From Tanytarsus gracilentus (Eukaryota > Arthropoda > Insecta > Diptera > Chironomidae), in contig JAXRKN010000032.1 in the NCBI GenBank assembly GCA_038502055.1, forward strand, positions 620,001 to 684,000: a stretch of DNA of 64,000 bases. The letters run 5' to 3'. The position numbers were made by a program, and so were the translations under genes. Every line of letters starts with the position of its first letter. Position 1 is the stretch's first letter. Below, piece by piece: positions 12,424 to 23,800 of this stretch. Under the pieces are notes generated by a model that saw only the letters and a list, made by a program, of their open reading frames with translations, searched no databases and was not told the DNA's origin.

Positions 12424-15400
12424 ATGGGCTACGAGAGCCCATTTACGATCGCAAAAATTAACTCGCTATCGGAGATTTCGGGCATGACTGTCCCGATTCA
12501 AATGCAACGAGGTGGAATTTTACAGCCACCTCGATCAAAGTTCATGATCAATGACATCCTTGGAGGTGGCGGAAAATTGACGGATCAACGATTAGGAACG
12601 GACGATGAGGATCGATCATCGAGTCCGCAGCCAAGAGATTTATCGGCCAATTCAATGAGACATCACAACGTACATAATGATGACAGTGACGATGAACATA
12701 GTGATTCGAGCATGTTAGATGATCACAGCATTTGCAGCGGTAATTAAAAAATTCTTTTCATTTTCACTTAATTTTGCAAACATGTTTGACAGTCGAAAAG
12801 TCAAAAAAGAGAAATTAAAAATTTGTGAAGCGATTATTAATTTAAAATTATTGTATAACAATCTGGTGACATTAATCGTATAATCAGCTTACCGTGTGCC
12901 CAGATGACATATAATCATATTATTTCGCTTTGCCTAAAAGGTTTCAATTTAAAGTTTTTTTTTCTCTCACTCAATTTAAACTGGAATTTTTTACCTCATT
13001 TGTCGCTCAATCTGTTGTCGTTAGTCATTTCAACGACGACTTAGCTTCATAATAGTCAGGCTGACGCATTTGATGGATTTTTGTCAAGTCACTTTTCATT
13101 CTTTTCTTAAACTCATTTCGTGAAATGTAATGTTGATTGAATTTATTTTTTATTTATTCCGTCGGTTAAAAAGTGCCAGGAGAAATTTTTTAACATCTCA
13201 ATTCATAAGAGTAAATATTTTCAACCTAATTACTTTTTAATAACATCATCATCATCCCATTTCTTTCTGGCGAACTAACAATAGAATTTATATTCACGCG
13301 CAATTTTCTCAACTTGTTCCGAGTTTAATTTGTAAGTGCGCGCATATTTGCGCGTGGAATGGCGATAAAAGTTTAAAGATATGTGTATGTGAGATTTAAA
13401 AAGCACACGAAGAAGCAAGAAAAGCGGACACAATAGAAACATAAATTTTAATTTGTAAACAATGAAAATTCGGGTAATTTTATTTAACACGCTTTAAATC
13501 CACTGATGAATAGTTTGTAAAGGAAATTGCTTTGCAGACAGCGGTAATTTTTAATTCTTTAAATTTTAGTGATTCAGAAATAAAATTAATTTTAAAAAAA
13601 TATTTTTCTATGCAAAACCGGCATAACTAACCGACACAGAAGCAAAGTCCCTTAATTACGATAATTGCCATCAGATATGGCATATTTTAAACCATAATTT
13701 GTGCACGATAAACTTCGTTAAATTCTCATAATTGCATGTATGAAAAATTATTCAACGATTTACATTTAAAATTTGCAAATGTCATTTTACTCCACTTCCA
13801 CAATATACAAAATTTTCCTTTCCTTAAGAGAAAAGTTATGTTTTTAAATTCTCATGTTTATGCTCAGTGTCACGCAATTGCACTATTAAACTATACTTGC
13901 CATATTTATTTCTCTCCTTACCCGCTAACAACACTTTATTAATGAGGTGAAACAAAAATAATAATTTTTTCACCAACCAAATAATAACAACATTGAAGAC
14001 ATGGAAAATGAGCGAGAGAGAGAGGAAAACTATAAATTTATGCTTGACATTGAATTTACATTAAAACGCACTTAGCTCACACTCTCTCAACATAAAGTTT
14101 TTAAGAGTCTCGTGGAAATGGAGTTAAGAGCAATATCAAATCGGTTAGAGAACTGTAAAGTAATTTTTTAATCCATTTCGCAGACACAGTAAATTAATTC
14201 AAAAGACTTAAAAACATTAAAGAGAGTTTGTGTGAATTTTTCACAGGCATTAATTGTTGCTGTCACTAGCTATTAATGCGCTTCATAATTCAAGTATTAA
14301 TTGCTTTCATCATCTTGATGAGAGTGCTTAGATAGTGATTTAATTACATCTAATTGGTAATAATTTTTATTGTAGTGACGTGTTCAAAAAAAAGTGTCAT
14401 CTGCATTCTTTCATGCACTTAAACACTTTTTCGCCGAAATTCTTCTTCTTAATTTCGCTTTATGCTTTGCGACAGAAAAAACGTTCACATTCATTTAATT
14501 TTACCGGATGAAATGCACTTAATAAATATGCAAAAATTCAGTGTGTTTAATGTGCATTTAATGCAATTATCCTTCACTCTCTTTTCCTCATTCATCTATC
14601 AACTGCATGCATAGCCAACACTGACATAAAATTTCCGAAAGAGCATTTTATTACCTTATTGGCGTCAGGTGCACTGGAAGAATGAAAATGCATCGAGTGA
14701 GTGATTTTAAACACATCTTTCTGACCATTGTTCTTGACTTGTGTGCTTCACTGCAACAATAATAAACAGCTTTTGGCCAAGCGCAAAACTTTATCGCATT
14801 ATAAATATCTAATTAGGAAGCGTTGACTCGCCATCGTGCTTTCACTCACACTTCAAATAAACAATTAATAGATACAAACAGAGAGTGTTGGCTGACAGAG
14901 TGAACAAAAAATAAAAACAACAATGTGCGGCTGCATAATAAAGGCATTAGGCGATTTGTGGCACTTAGAGGCAACATAAATCTCCGCTGTTTAGCAATTC
15001 ATTTATTCATATCGCTCTTCGAATTAATTCATTTTATGCTCGCTTAGAGTGATTTGTAATTCTGAAAATGATATCGCATCAAAAATCAAGTTTCCGCACT
15101 GAATTAACTCCGCTTTTAAAATGAAATATTTTTAAACCCAGATCGGCACAGTTCCAAAAAGAAAAAAAATTGTCTCTTTTGTCTCCACGATTAAACTGAA
15201 CTCTTTTACAATTTTTTTTGTGTGCCATTATAATTTTAATTATTTTTGAATCACGCAAAGGTATTTTTGCCGAGTTCTCTCACCTGTAACGTGGTAGCTG
15301 CATATTTAATACTTAATTCATCATTCTCTGAATGAGTGAGTGAATGTAATCAAACAGAAGTGCTTTTGTGCGAAAAAAATCATGTATTCATCATCATGTG

Positions 15401-17806
15401 TATAAAAATGAAGAAGATAAACGATCAGTATGTACATTAAGAGAACTCTTTTTTACTTATTGTTTCTCCTGATAATTGCATCGAAAACTTTACGTTGCAA
15501 AAATCCATTTCTGTGTTTATTATTCCATATAAGATGAGAGCGATGTATTGTAAAATACATGCCGAAGACGGAAAGTGAACAATTATGAACGATAATCTCT
15601 CTCCAGAAACGTACTTAATTCACTACTGCAAAACAATTTCAATTAAGATTAAGTAGAAATGAGGGCAACAACAGGCAGTGATTTGCATTAATTTTATGGT
15701 TCAATGTTAATGTAGAGAGGAATTGTGCATTTACTCACTCGCACATAATTTGAGGGGAAATTAGGGAAATCAAACATCTTACATGACGGACGCCCAATAA
15801 TTTTTCGCTTAATTAAAATAATGGAGAGGAAGAGATTTTACGAGCTTGGTTAAAAATTATCAGGTTCCTACATAAATATTGTAATAACTCACATTTTTAT
15901 GACTTGTTAAATCATTTCTTTTCTCACTTGTAAAATTTTGTGACGCTTTTATTCTTCTTAAAATAATCAACTCGAGTATCTAATTAACTTTTGGGTATAG
16001 TAGCTGAATAAATGAATTAGCGCGCCTTGGTAGATATAATTTTTGATAACTTCGACGTACAACAAGTTTTTGAAATTAATAATAACTGAAAAAAGCTAAT
16101 TTATGATAATTAAATTAATAGTTTTTTCAGAAGCAATTATAAATTTTCATTTCATTCAGCATATTTATCTTATCGTATTTTAAAAATCTCCAACTATTTA
16201 CAATCCACCAAAAGAGTTTTCAACTTTTTCTTGGTTCTCTGAACAGTTAAATTTTCAGCTCATTATGCTCACTTAGCCAACATACATGTATATGTACTTG
16301 CTTGCTCTCATTCACCCCTCTCGTGTGAATGTTCCGAGAGAAAATTTATTTTCGAATGTGCGTTGAGCAAGAGGAAAAAGGAACTAAAAGTTTGATAAAG
16401 ATCTCTTAATTTTACTGCTTCATGTTCACTTAAATAATATTTCATAGTGTGCCGATTACTTTTAATTTCTGTTCTCTTAAGCGTAAACATTACGTTTTGT
16501 TTGAATTTTTCAGCACCGCCATATAGTTTCATTTTATTTTAATTAAGTTCAAAAGAGAGCTAAATTATTTGAATACAAATTAAATTTGACAATCTCTATC
16601 GCTTCCGTTGACGTAGTGGAAAATTAAAATCCATTTTTAATTACATCATCAGAACGCAGGAAATTAAATTAAGATAATTATTTATTTTATTTTCTGACTA
16701 ATTAGCTCAAATTATTCTAATTTATTTCTCGATAGGCGGAAAAGATGAGGACGGGTTTAAAAACGGAACTGCTGGACTTAGTAAAAAGCAACGAAAGGCT
16801 CGAACAGCATTCACGGATCATCAACTGCAAACGTTAGAAAAATCATTCGAGCGTCAAAAGTATCTAAGTGTACAGGATCGAATGGAACTAGCAAATAAAT
16901 TGAATCTCAGTGATACACAAGTCAAAACGTGGTATCAAAATAGAAGGTAAATATTGATTTTTTTTCTTCGACTCGATTTCAAGTCCGCGTGTTCTCCCAC
17001 ACTTTTTTATTTCTCTCAATGCTACGCATGAGTTTACCTTAAATGCTTTTACACACTTACCGCCCATAAATTTTTTCTTTATATTCAACTCGCTCGCACA
17101 TAAAGTCCATTAAAAACAAATAAGGTTCACTTAAAGTGTGAAATTTCTCTCAAAAAGCTATTTAAATATTTATTTTTCACTCTTTTAAAGCGTAGACGAT
17201 TACAAAAGAATTGATTTCGATTTTCTTTCTCTTAAATCGAAAAACAATTTTCTACGTGATTTACCAGTCATTCACTTATACAATTTTTCCTTCAACTTTA
17301 TTCATTAATGCAGAACAAAATGGAAGCGACAAACTGCAGTCGGACTTGAACTTCTGGCAGAGGCAGGAAATTATGCAGCATTTCAACGTCTTTACGGAGG
17401 TCCACCATACATTGGAGGATGGCCTTACCCGCAAGTACCTTCTGGAGCAGCGACAAGTAACCTTGATCTCTACTATCGACAAGCAGCAGCAGCCGCAGCC
17501 CTTCAAAAACCTCTCCCATATAGGCTCTATCCAGGAGCATCCGCGATATCACCTCTCGTTCCAGGCTCAAGTGCCTCTGCGGCAGCTCAATTTCCTCATC
17601 TCACCGCATCGAATTCCTTATCGTCACTTAGTAGTTATTACAGTAACAATAATAATTCCAGTAAAGAAAATAATAACAACACTAGTAATAATGGTCCAAC
17701 TTCTCCTCGACGCTCCCCAAGCCCAACGCTCAATCCAGGAAGTCCTGAAGGACGTTCGGAGAGAAGTAACTCACAAAGTGATACAGAAGATACAATTCAA
17801 GTTTGA
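12424..17806 (+). CDS. B-H1: BarH-class homeodomain transcription factor, upstream paralog (3 coding exons)
   Basis: Coding exons are 12424-12739, 16736-16946 and 17314-17806, joined in phases 1 and 2 with GT/AG sites; they give 339 residues. The ATG at 12424 is the first in-frame ATG after a stop at 12316. Residues 37-46 (RSKFMINDIL) are the FIL/EH1-like repressor motif of Bar proteins, known to recruit Groucho-type corepressors. The homeodomain is near residues 124-183, with KTWYQNRRTKWKRQT in helix 3; Tyr instead of Phe at homeodomain position 49 is the Bar hallmark. It is followed by the Bar extension VGLELLAEAGNYAAFQRLYG, a Gly-Pro-Tyr/Ala-rich part, and a tail with SPSPTLNPGSPEGR ending in IQV. 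Bar proteins bind DNA in the nucleus and specify neurons, photoreceptors and distal appendage. Calling it B-H1 rather than B-H2 is not supported one-to-one; the class assignment is firm. Confidence 0.95.
12740..16735 (+). other. Intron 1 of upstream BarH gene, no other gene seen
   Basis: This 4 kb intron separates the FIL-motif exon from the homeobox exon. It is AT-rich, and its open frames (for example 13275-13490 and 16308-16532, both on -) lack homology or splice context. Scattered short matches to the intron of the downstream paralog (a GATCTCTTAATTTT run near 16401 and again near 22885) may be ancestral cis-regulatory remnants. Confidence 0.6.
16736..16946 (+). CDS. B-H1: Homeobox exon of upstream BarH gene
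   Basis: This second coding exon carries most of the homeodomain, from an acidic lead-in (GKDEDG) through helix 3 up to NRR. The acceptor is ctcgatag and the donor is AG|gtaaat; the split Arg codon is completed by the first base of exon 3 at 17314. Long runs match the exon at 23404-23611 at synonymous sites, and the match continues about 14 bases into the intron, which suggests gene conversion. Confidence 0.93.
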
Positions 17807-19608
17807 AAGTAAAATTTAATTTTTAAAACTTTTTTAAATGGCTAGATACAAGAATTAATTTATGTTACATCCTAAAAATGCTCATTTGTTTAATTTAAAA
17901 TCTTAAAGTTCAATTTATTGAATTTTTGTTAGACTAAAATTAAAATTCACAGATTTTAAAAAAAATTTCATAAAATTCAAAAATAATTCAGTTTGATAAT
18001 TTGAGCGTCAAATTTACAATAATTGAAAATGTCCATTTTTTAAAAAATTAAAATTTAAAATATAAAAAATAAAACTGTGGCAATAATTTTAAAATGATCT
18101 TTGTACTTAAATGGCATAGAGCAGAAGAAGTAAATCACTTGAATTGAATGCTTTTTGATTAAAAGGTTTTAGACGTTTTAAGTGTAAATATTTTATTGGT
18201 AAATCAATAAAGAAAAGCTATTTGTGACCTAGGCATGGCGTTTCATTCAATCCCCAATGTTACAGTTCCATTGAAAAGACTGTGTATACATAGTAGGCAA
18301 TTATTAGGGTAGAGAAAGTCGACATTCTTTGGCGACGGAAACAACGTTATCATGCAATTTGTAATTTGTAAGCAACTCTCCAACGCGAAAGGACTTTTAA
18401 TTGTTTTGTAATTTTCATATTTTTACCCGCACGTGTAGACCACCAATTTCGTGTAAGCGCATTTCGACATGAAAATCTAAACGCGAATTTAGATTTTATC
18501 GACAACACATAAATCGTTAAAGCACTTAAAATTCACAGTTAACTGTTATGTTAAATACTTCGAAAACATAACATGAACAGCGGGCTCTTTCTCAATTTAA
18601 GGACGGCAGTTAATAATTCTTTATATCTGCGTGATGTTTTATATGAACGCAAATACAAGTGTATAGTGTGGTTTAGAGCTAAGTAGAGGGAGGTAAAAAG
18701 GAGTGAAAATATTAACAAATAGCAGTGTGGATTTTTGTGGCGAGGAAATCTATTCTTTTTATAAATAAATTTCTTTAACTAACTACTTTTTTGAGAAATT
18801 ATATTTAGATTTCTTGACCAAAAGATTCGGTAAATTTTTAATAATATAAATTGTAATTTTCACCTAAATTTATTCAATTCAGTAGCGTTAAGGTATTTTA
18901 ATAGAAACAATTTTTCGTGTTAAAGATTAATAGTTCCGATTAGATATTCATCTCGCATTGCGTTTCACAGCAATTTGTAATAGTATTTATGCGGAAGGTG
19001 CTTAGGGAATGGCATGTAAAATATTACAAATGAAATTTGATAAGAAATTTCTAATAAATCTCATCTCAGACTTTAGATGCGAATGACCGTGACGATTTTT
19101 AGTTGAAGATGCGCATGTCAGAAGGAAGAATAAATATTTATGTGAATAATTTTAGTATTCATTTCAACAATGGAGTATTTGTTTGCTCGTTTAATTTTTT
19201 TTTCTTTCACGTGTTAGTTTTATCAAAAAAATTTAAAAATAAATCATTTTAAATTAAGTAAAATTTTTTATCTCATTTTTAATCCCGCAATAAAATATTT
19301 TAATTCTTCTTTCAAAAAAGATACAAAAATATTTCATCAATGGATGCAAGACAAAAAAGGAATGCGACTTTTTTACAGCTATATCGCGATCGATATTTTT
19401 TTATGTCACACCATCAACCACTCATCCTATGAAACACTCATAAAAAAGGATAAATACATCACTTAACATTTTTATGTAACGAGATTTCAAACGAAATAAA
19501 AGTGCCTGCGAGAGCGAAAATATCACAAGCATGTATCAAATTGCAACAGACAATCAACTCGTCTCGATATTTTTTCCTCTTCATTCAATATTAAAACAGC
19601 ATTTTTCC
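17807..19608 (+). other. 3' UTR of upstream BarH gene and BarH intergenic spacer
   Basis: The first 400 bases hold the probable 3' UTR up to the AATAAA at 18207. The remaining 1.4 kb before the duplicated block is AT-rich with no supported coding frame or RNA gene. It probably carries regulatory sequence for the Bar pair, by analogy with other Bar loci. Confidence 0.5.
18207..18212 (+). other. Candidate polyadenylation signal of upstream BarH gene
   Basis: An AATAAA lies about 400 bases after the TGA at 17804-17806. The sequence between is A+T-rich with no open frame, so it would be the 3' UTR. This is the most convincing canonical hexamer downstream of this gene, but no transcript evidence is available. 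Confidence 0.5.
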
Positions 19609-20055
19609 ATTGGTTAAAGAGTCATTATAGAAAGCATAAGCTCCTCCTCGTTGTTTGTTTGCTCATTCAATAAAGTGCCTCTTTTACAGTTAAACGTTTC
19701 TTTTTTCCTCCGTTCATCTCTCTCGCCTGGTATTTTATTTTCGACATAATATCGAGAGAGGAAAGTGTGTGTGTGTATGGTAGCTAGCAACATTAATACA
19801 GTGAAAAAGATGTTGTTGAAAAGAATTCGATTCAGGGGAGAATTGAGAAGCTGAGAGTATTGAGGCAATTTATCATGTCAAATAATACTTAACACGAACG
19901 AATTAGAGTTGAAAATGAAAATTGAGAATTAATGCTTGCACTTGTGTCGGTGTGCGCATATACATAAACTTTTCTCATGCAATGACTTTGTGTTAGTAAG
20001 TTGAAAAAAATAATAATTCTCACTCAACAACACAACACACAGCAATGAAAAGAAG
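19609..20055 (+). repeat. 447 bp Bar upstream block, copy B
   Basis: Direct-repeat partner of 11215-11661, placed about 1.24 kb before the ATG of the downstream BarH gene. The equal length, including the simple GT tract, points to recent homogenisation as well as possible constraint. The sequence after the block (from 20056) drifts quickly, whereas the neighbouring 30 bases ending at 20125 are again conserved with copy A. Confidence 0.9.
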
Positions 20056-20125
20056 AAAAATGAACAGCGAGCACAGTATTGAGAAAAGAACTGAATCACC
20101 CTAAAATCGTTTAGTTTGCTTTCAG
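19996..20125 (+). other. Candidate 5' UTR intron of downstream BarH gene
   Basis: Counterpart of 11602-11721: donor TTA|GTAAGT at 19996 and acceptor TTTGCTTTCAG ending at 20125. If real, each Bar transcript begins inside the duplicated block and splices to a leader exon that runs to the coding start near 20847. No RNA evidence can be read here. Confidence 0.35.
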
Positions 20126-20846
20126 CGTTGCAGTCACACGGATTGTCTTTTTTAAAAAAATATTTTCAAACAACAAAAAAAAATACTTTTCGTGAGTTTT
20201 ATGACTAATTTGTCAATCATCATCAGCTACAAAATTGATTTGTTATCTTTTGAACAATTAAGCACGTTAATAATTAATTCATTGATACACGTTCGTCAAC
20301 TAACGAATTCAGAACTGATTGTGCATACAAAGTGTCGATGGCAATTGACCATTAGTGTTATAAAAAATATTTATTTGATAACTGAACCCTCCGAATAATA
20401 AAAGTAAAAAAAAACAGTCAAGACAACTTTATACAGTTAGTCGTAAAGCGTCATTAATTAAGAGTGAAATTAACATATAAAGTAAACACTTATAAATGGA
20501 GGTAAATGCTACACATAAATGCTAATGTGCTTACGAGTATGTGAGCATGAAGAACTGTACTGAAAAAAAGGAAAAATAAATAACATAAAAAAAGAGTGAA
20601 AAAGGTGCACACACAAAAGGCAAAAGGCAGAGAAGCATTAAATTATTATAAAAGCTCTTTAGTCAGAATGGTTAAAAAATTATGAATTGAGCAAGACTAG
20701 ACTGCCACATTATATATAAAGAGCGAGAATTTCAAGCATTAATTTCGTGAAAGCACTTGACTGTGAAATTTGCTCATTTTGACCGGCGTGTAGATAAATA
20801 AAGAGTTGTGAAGGAAAGAAGAAAAATCTGCAATTTTTAATTTTTC

Positions 20847-23800
20847 ATGAGCCGTCCAACCGAACAATTGAGCTCGCTAACTGAAATGACGATACTTAAG
20901 CACACACAAGGTGGATCAATGGCTGCTTATCAACCACCACGATCGAAATTTATGATCCACGATATTCTCGGCAGTAGTGGAAGTGGACAATTTACCGTAA
21001 ACAGCGACAGAACGCCCAGTCCGCAAGCAAAAGATCTTAGTGCTTTTCTTAACTCCATTCCGGAACACGATGATGAAAGTGATTGTGATTCAAGTAAGTC
21101 TACCACCACCATAACCGACGGCAAATAAAACTGGCCCAATTTTTTTAACATCAAATATAACACAACGATGCACGATAACAAGTGTTTAAGTTATGCGTGA
21201 GGCTATAAAAATTTTTTATTTTACTGACCGATTAGATGTTCAAACATTTAATAAAAAAAATATTTACAATAATGTTGAGGAGGTTAAAAAGTTTACAATT
21301 TACAATTGAAATGAGATGTTTTCGAATGAACGAAGAAGAAAAAGAAAAGGATTTTATAATTTTTATTAATTCTTCTCTTGAGAGATGAACGCAAAGAGCA
21401 AAACTAGGTTTGATTTATGGCTGAGTTAATGAGATTTTTTATTAAGATTGTGAGGTAAAACCATGTAGCGTGAATTCTATCGTTTACGCAGGTAGCAAAA
21501 TAGTGTATTAAGCACCTTTTTTTTCAAGCGCAAGATTAATGGTGGAAAAAATTAAAATTGTAACAGTTTTATGCATTAAAAGCTAATAATTGTGATTACG
21601 AAATATAAAATATCGATGATAATATATAAAAAGGCAATTTGGTCATTATATCACACGCATGCAATTACATTTTTAGCATTTTTTTGTTTCCCATTAATTA
21701 ATTATAACTTTTCTCTCTCTCTCTTTAATGTGTGGAGGGAAAAGAAATGAGGAAGCAGATGTGAAACAATTATTTTGCATTAAAAGTTTGCGGTGGTAAA
21801 AGTGGATCATAAAATTAAAGCTACAAAGTATTGCCATTCACTTTTGTCACGAAAGGAACAACATTAAAAAATATGTGAGAGAAAAATAAACGACTAATTT
21901 TGAGGTTTAATATGTTTCATTATTATTGTTCACATTTCCTACACGCATGCAAGTCGAGCAAGAAATTTAATGCGCTCGATCAAAGTGTTGGTAATTTAAA
22001 GGCTCATTCTTAAATTTAAAAAACATTTAAAAACTGAATCTATATTTGCTTCTCATATAAAATGGATAAAAAAATACATAACCGCAATTAAGCCGACTCA
22101 TTACTACCACACAAAATGAACAATTCTCATTTAACGTGCATTTAATGCCATTTAATGCAGAAACTTTTTTCATTCACTTCATTATTATTCATTCGTTCGT
22201 TTTCATGTTATGATGAGCAATTTTTGCATTATGTTGTTGCATAGTTGCATTTGCAGTTGAATAATAAATTAATTAACTTCATCTTTCAATATAATTGAGA
22301 CGTGTCGGAAATTTATGCTTGATTGTTAAAAATTTTAAATTAAAAAATAAAATTTGTACTAAATTAGTTTACTCAATTAATCTTTTGTATTGTCATTTCA
22401 ACAGTTTTTAAATGCTAAAGGTGTGTTAAGCGAATTAAAAGGAAAAATCTTGCGGATCATTTTATGATAATAACTTCCGGTTGTGAGTTTCAACGTCAAG
22501 CAATTTTTTAAAGTGTCTCTAATTGGACTTTTAGTATCTTAACTTACCATCATACTCAAGCGAGGAGTAGTTAGCGTGGAAAAAATGTAAATAGCAATAA
22601 ATTCATCGTCGTTCGTTGTGAATTCATGAGCAATTATGGTCAAGCATCTTAATTATTATTTTAAACGAAAAGGAAAAAAATTCTCAACCACCAAACTTAT
22701 TTTAATTTACAATTCAATTCAACGGAATTGCCTGCACAAGAGAGGGAATTAAATTAATAGCATTTTCGTTTTGGGCATTAAGAAGTGATTATATGTCTTT
22801 AATCTAACGTAACCATCGCACATTTTTACCAACTGTTTGAGTGCGTCTAATGTAAAAACACAAGGGAGCTAATAGCTGATAACGATCTCTTAATTTTTCT
22901 GGTTTACGTTCTTTTTTCTATATGCTCTATATAAATGTAAAGTTGAAAAGCCCGCAACTAGCTTAGCATTCGACTGTAATCTTTTTGGTGGCAACTTGAG
23001 CGTAAACGACTTTTTCTTCACGTCTCTTTCTTTTTTCCTCCTTTCTCAGCTCAGCGCAATGCCCAGAGAGCAACGATGAATGATTATAAAATTTAATTTT
23101 ATAAATAGCGAAACAAAACACTTTACTGCCTGGGTTGTGCTCTTTACAATTTTGTTCGAAATGTCACTAACTCGAATATTAAGTTTCACCCCAAGAATTT
23201 TCATTTAACAACACAACATGTTTTCACGTTTAATAAAAATATAATTTAATGACATGAGAAAGAAATTTTCCGATAATTTTTTTTTGCTTTATGACAGCGG
23301 TCACTTGACTTTCACCCCTCGTTATTTTTTACGAAATTATGTTTGAACATTAAAATGCACATACACGAAATAAAATCTCATTGTTGTCAAATTTACTTTG
23401 CAGGTGACAAAGATGAGGACGGAAGTTTGAATAGTTCGGGGCTAAGTAAAAAGCAACGAAAGGCTCGAACAGCATTCACAGATCATCAACTTCAATCACT
23501 AGAAAAATCGTTCGAGCGTCAGAAGTATCTAAGTGTACAGGATCGAATGGAACTAGCAAATAGATTAAATCTCACGGATACACAAGTCAAAACGTGGTAT
23601 CAAAATAGAAGGTAAATATTGATTTTCCAATTAAAGACCAATTACCAAATGAGAATGTCGAGTAAATCCTTTTTAATGTCTACGACCATAAAATAAATAT
23701 CAGTAAATGTGGTTGTCCCCCATGACTCTCACGCAAGAGTATAATTTCTTCGACAAACGTTGATTCGCTATGGGCTTTTATGTAAATAATTTTTAACGCC

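Noticed and set aside
17276..17570. Antisense frames over BarH exon 3 (and 26246-26581 over the sister exon)
   Set aside because: They are shadows of the conserved Bar coding strand.
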